A stretch of 64,000 nt of DNA. Origin: Rhyzopertha dominica (lineage: Eukaryota; Arthropoda; Insecta; Coleoptera; Bostrichidae). The notes below the pieces were generated by a model that saw only the letters and a list, made by a program, of their open reading frames with translations, was not told the DNA's origin and searched no databases. Shown in pieces: positions 33,831 through 47,255 of the stretch; the stretch's first letter is position 1, and every line of letters begins with the position of its first letter. Location of the stretch: positions 62,001-126,000 of the forward strand of contig QCXZ01000086.1 of NCBI GenBank assembly GCA_025024175.1, given 5' to 3'. Both the position numbers and the translations under genes were made by a program.

Positions 33831-36800
33831 ATGAGAACACTCTTATCAGGAATCCTATCCAGGAGTAATTTCAAACTAAACAGAGTGTATGATTGTGTTC
33901 AAAGTGGCTGTGTTAATCAATTTGTCAGGATTCTTAGCTCTTCCGTTGCTAACGATGGAAGCGAAGTAAGTACGGGCATTGGAGGTAAAATCGATTGATA
34001 TAAATAAAGCCCTTTCAGGCCGGTCTCCAAGAATTTAACCCCGGGTTCAGTATACAAAGGTAACGTTGTAGGCCAAAGGCAAATTGTATGATGCTAGTTT
34101 TCTTTCATGATTTTAACTTTTGGAACATTTTCCGTTCGAAATTTCAGGAAATACTCCGTCATCCACAACGTAAATTATATAATTTTGTAAGTTTTTAGTG
34201 CATTCATAAGACGAATAATATGTAATATGTATGTAATATGAATGTATGCCGCGTTACTCGATTTATTTCAGGACCGACGAGGCAAACAAAAATGAGGACT
34301 TACTATTCGAATTGTTCAAAAATAAGGACACGGGGTTTCTACATATGGGCAAATTTTTGACGGTAAGCGGAGGCTGCAGATTTTGTTAAAATTAACCCTG
34401 ACGGTTTCTCTATTAGGCGTTACGGAAGACTGGATTGCGAAAGAGCGATCCCAGGTTAAAGGAAATGATGGAAAACTTGAAAAGGGTACAAAAGAAAAAT
34501 TCGGATGGACATACCACAGATACGCACAAATTAACTTTGGAGGCGTTCCGAAGGTAAATACATCGAAACGAAAATAATTGGATAAAAAGAGACCCATCGG
34601 CAGTACGTCTGTTAAAAAATATAGCTCAACATAAATTCTAACACAAAAAATGGACCTTTTTTCCAAGCCACAATCAGAGATATAAAAAGTATCATTCCCC
34701 ATCCCTCAAAAATTTGCACAACTCTTTGATGTTTTTTGAGCAATTGAGCCCCACGCGTAATAAGATAAAATGTAAGCAACCAGAAAAAAACAATAAGTGC
34801 TAGCAAGCAGGAACATTTTGATTCGCTTTTGAACTCAAAAAACTTGTACTTGACCGTTTGATGCTTGAGGTTATTTGTAGCATCTTTTTTAAAGCTTTAG
34901 CTTATCCACTGACATAGTTCGTCTTCGTGCTTCTTTTGACTTCAGCATTAGTAAATTTGGTACTTATGATTCAGCTCAAATTTGAACGCGTCCCATTTTT
35001 TTCTTACATTAAAAATGCCTTCGCATGGCAGAAAATTATGACCTCGCTTTGGGAAAATGTTCAACGGTAACAAAGTACTATGACCGGTCAAAACTTTTGA
35101 TCTCTGTAGCCATCAGTAAATGCGTACAGCTTTTTGCTAGGGTAAGTGCGTTTATATATATAATGAACTAGAACATACAATATTTCATTACATCCTTTCT
35201 TTTCAAAATTTTCCGGCAAAGCATACATAAACTGATATACAGTTAGTTCAGCTAAAACTGTCTCTTGTAAAACACATCATTATAACACAAATAGGGACAT
35301 GGAATATTCTACTTAAAGTCAAAATTAGAAAACTTCTGCTATTTCTATCATTCTTATTCCAATTTCTTACACCTTTTTCTTCCAAGTCTTTTAATAGTAG
35401 GAAAAATGTGTCCGGGTTGTTAAATTACAAATTGCAGTACATTTTAGTTTTTAAGGTAATATAATATGATTTCCATCTTTAGTGTGCGAAGCCATTAAAC
35501 GTCTATTGTATTTCAGGTTCTTTTAAATTTCGTATGGCAGATACCCAGTAGAGAAAACGTATAACACAAAAATCGTCGTCTTATTGACAAATTATATTAA
35601 TCTGTTGCTCTAATCAAAGTCCAGCTTAATGTATTTTAATAAGTTCTAATCATACTAGTATATAATCAGTTTCAAAACGTTGGCGACAGAGACAGCTATA
35701 TGAAATGAAAACTTCTTTCATTTCTGGAGCTTCTCGGATCCTTGATGTAACAAGAAACAAAATTAACTTGAAATTATGTAATTTAATTAAATATAATAAT
35801 AGAAGAGGTATAAATATTTTTTCCTTATGCGTAAAAGATATGTACTTACTATGAAAGTATAGAAGTGCAAACCTAAAGTTTAATACTTAATAATACTTTA
35901 ATAATGTCAGATATTCGTAGTTTGAGCAACTTTTTTGATCTAACTCAATTCAACAATGTAACTAATGTAGCTGACAGATTATGGGATCCCGTGTTTTACA
36001 ACAAAACTTGTAGTGTAAGGAAAGCCGGTGCAAAAACCTTGAGAGAGGGTGGGCATCATTCTCCTTTGAGTATAGATATGTATCAGGATTTTATCACTAA
36101 TAATTTTAATAATCATGATGTCAGGTCTAAAGCATTTAATTTTATAAAGGCAGATATTAAGCAACTCTACAGTAATTTAAAAACATATACAGTATCAAAG
36201 AAGTAAATGAGTCGCTAGATTATTTGTATTCGTTTGTAAACGACTACCCGTAAACTTGTACCAGTTGCAACTACATTAAGAACTAATTATCTCCCTTGAT
36301 TTACCAAACAAATCATCAAAGACATTCGACGTAAAGCATCATTCAACAAATACAAAAAGTCTACAAATCTTTACGTAATAAAATTAAAGTCTCTAATAAA
36401 AATAACCACTCCATTACACTAATTTATTTGAACTCTTCTCACCATCAGACGTTAAGAGTTGAACTTTTGGCAATCGTTCAGTACGTTCGTTAACGACAAT
36501 TTTTCTTTATGATGACGCTGATTATGATCATTCTCCACCAAAACAATAATTTTACAACTAATGGCAATTTTTGGCTTAAATTCTCAAGCTCATTTTCAGA
36601 AGAAATGCATGTACGCGACTTGCCATCCGTTTTTAAGAGACTATTGAAATAACGAAGAAAAACTAAATCAGCTTGAGGCTTTTTTGCTGGTTGGCGTGTT
36701 TTGATTACATTACGTTGTGTACGTCATAGATGTGTATACCAGGAATATAAATATGTTTTAGTTAGTAATCCTAGGTTTCTTTAGGGTTGTTTTCGCCTAT

Positions 36801-39800
36801 AAAGGTCGGCTGCATCCAAGAAGTATCTCTTTATGATACACTATACCTTACACCATCGCATCTACAACCTACATTTTTTGTTTTAGCCTAGTTCANCCTA
36901 ACATCGCCCTGATAGCGCGCGCTTTTAAGCAGCAGTTCATTATACCAGACTTCGAGGGCTTTTCCAAGGATCTAGAGGAATTCTACTGGAAATGCAAAGA
37001 CAACAGTAATGGAAAAGTAAACGTACGTGACGGTTGAGATCAGAAACTCATTTTTGCAATTCAAGGTGGCCAGCTACATACCTCAACTGGCAAGAACGAA
37101 GCCAAACTACTGGGGGGTAAGCGTCTGCACCATCGATGGCCAGAGGTTCTCCATGGGGGACGTGAATATACCTTTCACGCTCCAGTCCTGTAGCAAACCC
37201 CTTACGTACGCCATAGCGCTCGATTTGCTTGGTGCAGACGTGGTGCACGGTTACGTAGGGCAGGAACCCAGCGGAAGGAACTTCAACGAATTAGTTTTGG
37301 ATTATAACAGTAAGAATGTGTCTTCTTGGAGGAAGTGGGCCTAACGAAAATTCGTTTCCTTAGAGAAACCGCATAATCCGATGATAAACGCTGGCGCAAT
37401 TCTGGTATGCGCACTATTGAAGACGTTGGCGCATCCTGAAATGACCCTGGCGGAAAAGTTTGATTTTACCATGAATTATTTTGAGGTGAGCTTTCCTGTT
37501 ATTGCTAAAGCGGTGTTTAATATCAGGTCTTTTAGAGGCTTGCTGGTGGTGAAGGGTTGGGGTTTAATAATGCTGTATTTTTGTCAGAACGTGAAGCTGC
37601 AGACAGAAACTACGCCTTAGGATTTTACATGAAGGAATATAAATGTTATCCCGAAAGGGCCAACTTTAGGGAATGCATGGATTTCTATTTTCAGGTAATT
37701 ACGACACATAAAAAGGACATTTTAATTTAACGATTGTCTTACATATTTTAAATTTTTCATGGGATAGTTAAGGGGTAAAACGTGGGGTTAAGTTATGTTT
37801 TATGTTTGGAGTTGTCGTTATTTGCATCACTTATTTATGGGCCGAAACAGATTTCAAAAATTTCCCTCGTGTATGGTTGCTTACGCCGATGAAGTTTTTG
37901 CCATTTGTAATACCTTTTTAGAACTTAGAAAAACAAGGGAGTCTTCCGTTCTTAGATATATTGGTGTCAATAAAAAACAACAGCGAAATAGAGTTTAATG
38001 CGCACAGAAAAATACATTTATAAATAGGTTTATAATCAATGAATTGTAACATTCTTATCAACATAAACTTTCTGCTTTGAAGTTCCTAGTTACTCGTAAT
38101 GTTCTATTATCAAAGGCCAACATTGAAAAAGAACTCAAATATATCAAGAATGTTGCGGTGCAGACAGCACAGCATAGACATGCATTTTAATAGTAGAACC
38201 TTTACTTAGGAAGACACAGCACAAAAAACAGATTGTGGATGCACCGTTTTGTTTATCGAAATACTTATTTAGGCTCTCTAAATCATTGTGGTTAGAGTTT
38301 TTCATTATAGTTTGATAACGATAGAAACCCACACTCAGTTCTTATCTTATTCTGTTTTAACGTGTCAAAATCATAATAGTAATTAACAAGCTTTTGCGTC
38401 AAACTTGCAATGTGTGGGTTGCTTCAGTTGTATCTGACAAGTGTTATTCAAGGCAAACCCTCAACTTAAGTTTGCAGCCTACTAATTTATTGCAAAACAA
38501 CTAACGAAGCTTTTGAGGCGTAACAAACTGTTAAAGAATACAAGCTGTTGTCACATCCAGGTACTAAATCTCATTAACGTAAGCTAAATTAATAATTGTG
38601 CGACAATTCCGTTGCATCAGGCACGTGGCAAATAAATGCGAACTTCGTGAAATAATCCATGTGACCTTTTGCAGGATATTTTTATGTGTATCTTCATAAA
38701 TTGGTTATTTTTATTATCATATCTTGAAATACCAAATCCAAGCAGCTTACTTCTTGAGTGCCATACGACAAGGATGTTTTTTTTTTAAATTAATATGATT
38801 GTTCTATATGTATAGCTCCAGCAAATGTACTTGAATCTTCGCATCTTAAAACTTGTGTCACGATATTATTTTTTAGAGAAAATGTCAATAATAAAAGATA
38901 TTTTTTTAATATTTAATAACTGTTTATTATCCCAACTATTAACTATTGCAGTGTTGTTCGATGGAGGCAACATGCGACACAGTTTCAGTAATGGCGTCAA
39001 CGTTAGCTAACGGAGGCATCTGCCCATTAACTGAAGAGAAGGTTTTGAATCCAGAAAGCGTCAGGGATGTGCTGTCTCTGATGCATAGCTGCGGAATGTA
39101 TGATTATTCCGGACAGTTTGCTTTCAAAGTTGGTCTACCAGCCAAATCAGGGGTTAGCGGAGGTTTGATAGTCGTGATACCAAACGTCATGGGTCTTTGT
39201 TTGTGGTCGCCACCTCTGGATGCATTGGGTAACAGTTGTAGAGGAGTGCAGTTCTGTGAGGTGCGTTTTTTATATATGTCACAATGTTCAGATATCATAT
39301 TAAAGTTTTTCGACGTAACAAAAACAGGCGAGTTAACAAGCACATTGGTTCTAGCATTTGAGCAATGAAAAGTGCCACCTTCCCGAGAACCAAGCCTAGG
39401 TATTCTTAAATTAAACAATGCCAGCAAAGAAGGACAGTCAACATCGGCATGAAATACTTTAAATAAAAATTTTAAACTAGTGCGAATCCTTCTAGCTTGC
39501 AGAGAACTAACGTCAAACCTTTGCAACAATATCCTCTATGCGGGTAATAATTGTCTACTCGATACGACAGAAACTTAAGAAATCGACTCTGAATTTTCTG
39601 TTTGGTTTATGCCTTCTAAGGGTAAAAGTGCAAACCTTACACTTGTCAATATTAAGGGGCAATCTATTCACAGCTACACGGTTAACCTGCCCTTGCAATA
39701 CTAAACAGTCATCCTCGCCGGATACTCCAGAAAATAATTTTATTTCGTCCGCAACGAAAGCGATAGATCATTTACAAACAAAATAAACAGCAATGGCCCC

Positions 39801-41958
39801 AAGTTAGACCCCCGAGGAACTCCGGAGGTCGCTAAAAAGTTGCATGATTTAAAACCGTTATATGTAACACATAATTTACGTTGAGTGAGATATGATTTTA
39901 CTAGTTGAACGAGATAATCACTCAATCCAAGCTGCTCTAGTTTATTAAGTAGAACACAATGGTCCACCCCGTCGAAGGCCTTCGAGAAGTCAGTATACAC
40001 TGCATCAACTTGACCTTTATTTTTATAATATTTGCAGTATACTGCATAAACTGCGCTAAGTTAGTTACAGTAGAACGTTTTGGATAGAATCCATGTTGGT
40101 TAGGTGATATGCTATGTTTAATTTCATTAAAAATTATATTGTGCAATAACCTCGCAAAATTTGATAAAATTGCATTGGGGCGATAATTTTTTAGGTCAGA
40201 GGGATTGCCGCTTTTTAAAACAGGACACACTCTTGTAGTTTTCCAAATATCGGGAAATGCAGCTGTAGACAATATAAGATTAAACAAATAGCTTAAATGT
40301 GAGATGAGAACCCTCGAACAATCTTTAATTAGAAAGCTAGGAATCTGAGCATCTCCACAGGTCATTCCGTTTTTTAATTTGAATATAGACTTTTGAATAT
40401 CAGATTCAGAAAATTTGTTAAAATGTGTGTAAGTCTTGGCTTTCATTAAATTTGAACCATTTGTATTGCCCGCAGTAAAGACAGAAAAGAATTTTGCAAA
40501 ACCGTCGACTATCTGGCGTGGATCATTCAAAAAACATTCATTAGGAATTCTTGAATGTCGTTTCTTACTTTGAACAAAAGCCCAGAAACTTTTGGGATCA
40601 TGACTAAAATTTGTTTGGATTTTATTAATGTAATCATTGTAAGCCTGTGACATTTGTTATTTTAGTTCACTGCGTAAACGTTTAAATTCATTAAAGTGAT
40701 GAATGCTTCCAAATTTCTTGTATTTACTATGATGGTAAGCCTTAAGTTTTACAATTTTTATAATTTGTGACGTGTACCAAATTGGATACCTCCGCTTAAT
40801 TTTTTTATACAAAGGTACATATTTATCTAATAATTCATATATTTTTTAATAGAACATTGTGCAAGCCATATTGATATCGGTATAATTGTGCAAAAAGTTT
40901 CAGTTGGTATACAGTAAAGCACTGTAAAGTTGTGGAAAATTAACTTTTTTAAAATTATAAGCTTTGTCGTCAGAACTCAGGAAAACCAAAAGATGCATCT
41001 CTACGCACCTCAGTGGATACTTCTAGAGAAGGATGATGACAATCCTCCGCCAGCTTAGGCTGACTTTCCCGCGAAACTACACATTTCACATCAGATATAC
41101 ACAAATCCAAAATTCTACCAAATGTATTACGAATGCTGTTGAACTGAGTTAAGTTATTAAATTCAAGAAAATTTGACAACGTGTTTGATTTGAAGTCATT
41201 TACACTAGCAGATATAAAATCGCTGACGTTAAAATCACCCAAGATTATTATACTTTTAACATCAATAACATGAAGCTCAAACGCCTCCAAAAAAAGTATA
41301 TATATTTGGAAAATAACTTAGGTGGAGCTCCGACTAACTCTTTTTTCTATTTCGAAATGTGCAAGTAACTCTTGTGATTTGCTGTTTTGTAGTAATGTAT
41401 GTCTATTCGTTTATAGCGACACCGCAACCTTAAGGATCGCAAATTGAACCTTAATGCCATAAACATTTACCATATCTTTGGTGTCTATCTACCTAACACT
41501 TGACCGTTTTGCAGGAGTTGGTTAAGAAGTTCAACTTCCATCGCTACGACAACCTGCGCCACGCAACGGACAAATTCGACCCTCGCCGTTACAAGTTCGA
41601 GACGAAAGGGCTCAACATAGTCAATTTGCTCTTCTCCGCCGCAAACGGGGACATTGCCGCTTTGCGGAGGCACAAGTTGTCTGGGATGGACATGACGCTT
41701 TGCGATTACGACGGCCGAACGGCGCTGCACCTGGCTGCTGCAGAGGGCCACGTGGACTGCGTGGAGTTCCTGCTGAGGAAGTGCCACGTGCCGCACGACG
41801 TCAGGGATAGATGGGGTAGGACACCCTTGGAGGAGGCGACTGTGTTCGGCCACACGTTGGTGATAGAAGCTCTCCAGAGGTGGGAGGAGGAACAGTTGAG
41901 GCACCAGCAGGAGGAGGAAGCCCTAGATCCACCCCTTCCACCACACTTCAAATATTAA
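33831..41958 (+). CDS. GLS: mitochondrial glutaminase, 10 exons, 603 aa
   Basis: Exons: 33831-33965, 34019-34059, 34272-34362, 34417-34553, 36887-37016, 37066-37309, 37364-37485, 37536-37694, 38952-39260, 41515-41958. All are GT-AG and phases close exactly. It hydrolyses glutamine to glutamate and ammonia. An amphipathic basic start ([18 protein letters not shown]) fits a mitochondrial presequence. An in-frame ATG at 33711 would add 40 residues but has a poor context (T at -3). Domains: four-helix N-terminal region at about 66-175, serine-dependent catalytic domain at 180-456, ankyrin repeats at about 490-580. Active-site residues match human GLS: Tyr182, Ser219-x-x-Lys222 (SCSK), Asn268, Glu318, Asn325, Tyr351, Tyr403, Val421. 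An N at 36895 hits residue 138. The 41-nt second exon is found by phase logic. Confidence 0.93.
34554..35900. other. first part of glutaminase intron 4, nothing recognised
   Basis: AT-rich intronic sequence with no coding or repeat structure that I can name. Confidence 0.4.
35904..36430 (+). mobile_element. LINE endonuclease fragment in glutaminase intron 4
   Basis: An open frame (35904-36206) reads [18 protein letters not shown], then [10 protein letters not shown]: the C-terminal part of an APE-type endonuclease (LTQFN..., then H/HHPPL). A broken frame beyond it (36240-36420) resembles the endonuclease-RT linker (YPPWF-like, then K..YKS). The same motif order occurs in the antisense LINE at 39.3-41.3 kb. 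Truncated at both ends. Confidence 0.6.
37795..38190 (+). mobile_element. Penelope-like RT remnant in glutaminase intron 8
   Basis: Broken frames read [11 protein letters not shown] (degraded catalytic box) followed by [19 protein letters not shown] and HRKIHL, the order characteristic of Penelope-like RTs (compare the copy at 2.7-3.0 kb), then a thumb-like segment near 38090-38150 ([13 protein letters not shown]). Stops interrupt it repeatedly. Confidence 0.6.
39266..41320 (-). mobile_element. antisense LINE (Jockey/CR1-like) in glutaminase intron 9
   Basis: Read right to left: an APE endonuclease piece with [12 protein letters not shown] (about 41250-41210) and [10 protein letters not shown] (about 41040), then an RT of about 300 codons in broken frames (40653-39740) with [56 protein letters not shown] and [20 protein letters not shown], and a C-terminal region (39529-39300) [20 protein letters not shown]. 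The catalytic Tyr-x-Asp-Asp is replaced by VADE after a small deletion, so it is dead. Its 3' end, a short A-tract, sits within about 6-10 bases of the exon 9 donor of glutaminase. Confidence 0.85.
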
Positions 41959-42035
41959 TTATATTATTATGTTAGATGTTGGTTGGCAGTATTAAATGTG
42001 TTCCTCAAGAGCAATATGTGTAATTATGTTGTGAC

Positions 42036-42041
42036 AATAAA
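42036..42041 (+). terminator. glutaminase poly(A) signal
   Basis: AATAAA 78 bases after the TAA stop. A second AATAAA follows about 50 bases later. Confidence 0.6.
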
Positions 42042-42369
42042 TTTATTACTGTTCGGTTGGGTTTTATGACGTTCTTTATGAATAAAATAAATGGGTTTTG
42101 TTTGTATATCCCGAAAATGAAGTCTTTTGACGCTGAGTACATTATTCACTTTTTTTGCTAAGAAAATGCTGTCACTATCAAACACTGACAAATATTATTG
42201 ATCTGCTGCCATGAGGTCGAAGCTTGTAGACGTCGCTTGACTCGCCACTACTGACTTTGAGACTTCGTGTTGCTCCTTTATCATTACAGATTTAATAGTA
42301 ACATACATGAAATAATGCCATTCCACTAAAGCAAATACTTTGCCTTAATCTACAGATTACTCCACAGCA

Positions 42370-44786
42370 CATATGGCTTCCACAGGTGTTAAAAAACTTT
42401 ACTATTTAAACATTTTGAAAATAATTTGCTTAACAGTATATTTAATTCAAAGAATAGCCTGGTGGTCAACTAACCCAAATATCGTCAACTTTTGCAATGA
42501 ACGAACAAAAATAATTATAGTTACGGGAGATTTCAATGTGAAGCTTGGCACCTCGTCTAAACAAGCAGTTCTTTTAACCAATACCTTTCTTTCAGTTGGT
42601 CTTCACCCAACCTTTTTTAATGGTACACGTCAGCAATCTTGTCTAGATAATATTTTGACTACTCCTCTGGTCAGTAACTATTTTGTAGCTGTTCACTCCG
42701 GCATTTGTATGAGCTTTTTAAACCCCTCTTCCGAATATGACGTAAAAACACCCCACATTGAATTCAGACCTATATCAAGGGCTGGTTTGTTTCACATTTA
42801 CAATCATATCGACTTGAGCTTTATCAGTAACCAAACATTGAATGCTGATGATGTCTTTCAGCACTTTCATAACATTATGTTAGAAGGTGTACGCAATCAC
42901 CTTCCTCTAAATTAAAAAAGCTACTAGATATAATAATACGACCAACTGATTCTCCTCTGACTATACTGCTATACGAATTTAATAAAATAGAACTAGTTAC
43001 ACACAATATAATTAAGGAGTACAAGAAGAAATATCGTAATTAAATATCAAGGACAAGAAAATTATTTAATGAAAAATATATACTAAACGCTAGCAATACG
43101 CAATGTGTAATGTGGGACTTAATAAATTTAAATAAAAACGAAGCCCAAAGCTTCCTGAATCACTATCAGCTAATAATATAAATGAATACTTTGTCAGTAT
43201 TGCAGCAAACACCAGCAACTCATTACCAAATCCTGGTAATAATGAGTATGAGTTCCCTACGAATCTAACCGATACGAAGTTTAATTTCCCTGAGGTTTCC
43301 TATAATGATGTTAGAAATGCTATTGGTAAATTGAAAAATTCTAAAAGCAAGGATACATATGCATTCAATTCACAAAATTATTAAAGCGTTAACAAATCTA
43401 ATTGTTATTCCTCTTATAAGAGTATTAATGAAAGCACGTTTCCTACATTGCTTAAAACTTCGAAAGTAATACCCATACATAAAAAAGGGAGCACTGAAAA
43501 TATTAATAACTACCGGCCCATTTCTTTACTTCCTACTATAAGCAAAATATTTGAACACCTGTTAAAAAACCAAGTTGATAAATTCTTTGAACCACATTAG
43601 CACTAACCACTCTTAGTGAAAGAGTCTTGTCTGGATTCGAGCAGAAAAGCCAAACACTAGTTTCCTGTCTAGATTTGTCAAAAGCATTTGACTGTGTAAC
43701 ATAGTATATTATTAAAGAAAGTGAAATTATACGCCTTTAGTGACGATAGTGTGGCCTTAATAGCTTCATACCTGAAGAACAGATATCAGTTTGTTGTCAC
43801 CAACCAGACAAAGTCCACGAGCTTACCAATTAAACCAGGAGTGCTTCAAGGTTCGGTCCTGGGCCCAACGTTGTTTGCAATCTTCATTAATGATCTACCA
43901 CTCTCACTAACTGGGACTAATTTTATATTGTTCGCAGATGATACTACAGTGTATGATACCGGTACATCTTTGCAGAGTTTGCATCTAAGTAATATAGGGG
44001 TCCAGACTCGAATAAATAACTGATTTATCAAGAATAAATTAACAATTAATTATAATAAAACCCAAGAAATCGTATTTTCGCTGAGTAAATGTCCAGCTAC
44101 TTATAAGCCAGTGAAGCTGTTAGGCGTATTTCTTGACTCCGGACTCACTTGGTAAGCTCATGCCGACTATATAACAACCAAACTTTCAAAACAGCTGTAC
44201 TTGTTTGGACAATTGGTGTATGCTCTCTCAACTCCAACATTGTTAACTGCCTATCACGCCATATTTGATAGTGTAATCTCCTATGCAATTCTCACATGGG
44301 GACACTCTGTCCATGCTGCTAAGGTCTTTAAAGTTCAGAGGAAGTGCGTCAGGATTCTCTCAGGCTGCGCTTATCGAAGTGACTGTAAAAATGTGTTCGG
44401 TACGTTCAAAATTTTGACACTACCTTGCATTTATATTATGCAATGTCTTCTTTTCACTCATCAAAATAAACAGGAGTATAACTCTTTTGATCATGCTTAC
44501 TCCACTAGGTATCGGGAATTGCTAAAAGCTAACTTTCTAAGGTTGACCCGCACTAGAAGCAGCACTGACTATTACTGTATTAAATTGTATAATTTTTTAC
44601 CACCTAACGTAAAGAAGCAATTTAAAATTTTTGTCAAAAACTTATTAGTTGAGCACGCCTTCTATAGCGTGGATGATTTCATACGCCGCTTCTCGTAATT
44701 GTTCTTGTGTACATTATTCGGTACTTTGACCTGTGTAAAGTACTCTGTATTAATAACACCAATAAATATATTATTATTATTAAAAA
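42370..44786 (+). mobile_element. degenerate LINE with APE endonuclease and RT
   Basis: Endonuclease: IIIVTGDFNVKLGT (about 42505-42550) and a DNILTTPLVSN segment in a frame ending at 42915. RT in broken frames: YRPISLLP at about 43513, LDLSKAFDCV at about 43673, then 43721-44023 with KPGVLQGSVLGPTLFAIFIN and an intact LFADDTTVYDTG. The C-terminal region 44201-44698 is intact (RKCVRILSGCAYRSDCKNVF ... FKIFVKNLLVEHAFYSVDD then stop). It ends in AATAAATATATTATTATTATT at about 44786, a simple-repeat tail as in CR1/L2-like LINEs. It begins about 330 bp past the glutaminase poly(A) signal. Several frameshifts make it inactive. Confidence 0.85.
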
Positions 44787-44789
44787 TAA

Positions 44790-46170
44790 ACACCTTTGGC
44801 ACACCGCTTTAATAATAATAAGCAATCTTTACGCCCAAATCAAATAGAGTCACCGAGAACATTAGAATTTAAAAGAGGTTAGTGCTGAATAAAAATATAG
44901 GTTTTTTACTTTAACCTACATTGCATACGTAGGTCGCAAAAATGTCGACTTTTGTAAAATCTCCAAAAAATCTGAAAATAATCAGGGAGACATGCTGATT
45001 CATCAGAAAATATATAACACTGCGGATCTTAGACTTACAGTTTAGGAAATACGACTAGATAAGTACCCGGAAATAATGAATTTGGGCCCGAAAATAGTGC
45101 ACCGGAGCGTCATTTTTGACGTAACTCGAAAACGATGACTTCCGATCCTTGAAATTCTACACATTTGTGGAATTTAAGTCGCTTTATCGATTGCAAAGAC
45201 CTCATCGTCATATTTTGACGCGTTATTTTTTAACGATTTTTTTTCGCACCCCAAGGATACGGTCTTCGATAAATCCGGTTCTGTCGTCCTCAGTTGGCGT
45301 CTAATCTCAAATCTGACGACATAATCGGCTTTTTAAGCTCAAAGTACCTCGCTTAAAAACGCTTTTTAACTGAGTTACGGCCACTTTTGGATCGTGGCGT
45401 CAGCTACGTTTCGACCGTGAAACTGAAATCATCAGCAGTTCTAGACGGATTGTCGTAGGTCAATGAAATTTGATACGCATACGTAATTTGATCTCAGACA
45501 AAATATAAAACACTAAATTCTTCCCATTTCGATCACAAACTATATATTACATGACACAAATATAAGGAGTTGGAAATGACAATTCTAAAGGCGGTTTTGC
45601 AGCTAATTTTGTAGAATTATGTAAAGTATAAGACCATATACCGAACCCAATAATTTCTAATAATAACTAGTGTATTGATTGCGTATCCAGTTTAGGGAGC
45701 TTAACAGGATTTCTATTTGCAAATTAATTAACCTGTCAACTCTTGCATAAGAATAGGGTTAGAAATAAAATTATGTGTCAATTAATATAACAGTTGGTGT
45801 AAACAGGTCGCAGTGACCTTGGTGTAGCCTTTTAGCGAGGCCTGAAAGGATGAAAAATTTGCCTCCACATACTAGGAACAATATTGGAGCCTAAAAATAG
45901 TGCAACACTCATTCAATATTAAACAATATATGAAAAAGGCATGATAATTTAGAAAAATTAAATACGTATTCCGGCAGCCAAGCTGCCATCTTCATTAGAA
46001 GTAAATTTTGAAATCTTTGAAATCTTTTCCTAATCAAATTATTAATCATTTAACATGGCCCCATAACAAGAAACCAAGATTCGTTAAATCTGGAGATGGC
46101 GCTGGGCTTTGTGTAGGACTTCCCCATTCAACGCATTTGTTTGAAAATTCGGCAATCAAGTATAATTTAG
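44790..46170. other. intergenic, probably old repeats
   Basis: A block at 45040-45450 has a base composition unlike its flanks and contains GACGTAACTCGAAAACGATG and CTACGTTTCGACCGTGAAAC. It reads like non-coding transposon sequence (Penelope or LTR end), but I cannot assign a family. No coding frame is supported. Confidence 0.3.
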
Positions 46171-46275
46171 TATAATTTAGAATTAGGACATAGCCTTGAT
46201 TGTATTTAAACTGATATTACAAAAGCTTTTGATAGAGTTAATATGTACCGGCTACTTTGCAAGCTTTAATCGTAT
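46170..46275 (+). mobile_element. short LINE RT scrap
   Basis: A broken frame reads TDITKAFDRVNMYRLLCKL, the conserved first-aspartate motif of LINE RTs (D.TKAFD.V). No other part of an element is recognisable nearby. Confidence 0.5.
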
Positions 46276-47149
46276 TTCGAGTGAAAATAAAAACTATATG
46301 TAAAAATTTATTACAAAAATATGTATATATCAATCTCACGAGTTACAACTGTATTAGCCGAGGGCCGGAAATTTAAGAACTCGGTGTAATTTTTAGATCT
46401 TTTCGTGGAATCAGGTTCCGCTGATTTTATAGCGACCATAAATGAAACCCGCAAAAATCTGTATCTAATATACATATATCTTCCTTTCTGTCGGATTTTT
46501 AAAATTACTTCGGCTTCATTTGCATAATACGATAGTAGAAGTAGTTTTGATGACACCGTGCATATACCGTTTTGTGAAAGAAGGACCAAAAAGCGAGTTC
46601 ATTGGAATAATTTTTAATTTCCGGCAAATTTTTTATGGAGGCTCGTGTGGTTTTTCTAGGAGAAGTCATAGATAATAGGTCAAATAATTATTGGACGCCA
46701 ATTGATTTCAAGAATTAAAAAATGCATACACACACCAAACAATCAACAAGTCTAGAGATGGATGCATGCTAAATTTTGACAAACGCGTAATTGTTGTTGA
46801 AAAATCTGGGTTATAGTCCATACGTAGTTTTTTCACACTTAGGTTTAAAATAAATAGACAGTATGTGCACTGATTGAGTTACAGAGATTTTTTTTAGAAA
46901 GAAATCACTCTATAATTTAATCGTTTAGTTCCTCCATATTTTTCATGAAATGAGTTAGAGACGACCCTGTATTGAATATTTTAGGGCTATCTATCTATCA
47001 AGTTGGTTTGCTCCAAAACCAGCAAAATACGACTTTTTATTTTAGTGTCAGTTTCAAAACCAGCTATTACTTCAAAAGTCTAGATTCGTGTAAATTAGGC
47101 ATCGTTTTTTTGAGTAGTTTGCAATTGGATTGATTTATATGTTAGTTTT

Positions 47150-47255
47150 TTATATAACGCGTTTCATGTATATTTGTTTGTAAACGGGGGAGTGGTAGAA
47201 TGACTGACGTCAAATCTCCTACCTTTTGTGTACATTTTTTTGCACAATAAATAAC

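Noticed and set aside
34316..34702. 128-codon minus-strand frame opposite glutaminase exons 3-4
   Set aside because: Antisense shadow of the confirmed glutaminase exons; no motif.
41485..41951. Two minus-strand frames opposite the ankyrin exon of glutaminase
   Set aside because: GC-rich antisense shadows of a well-supported exon.
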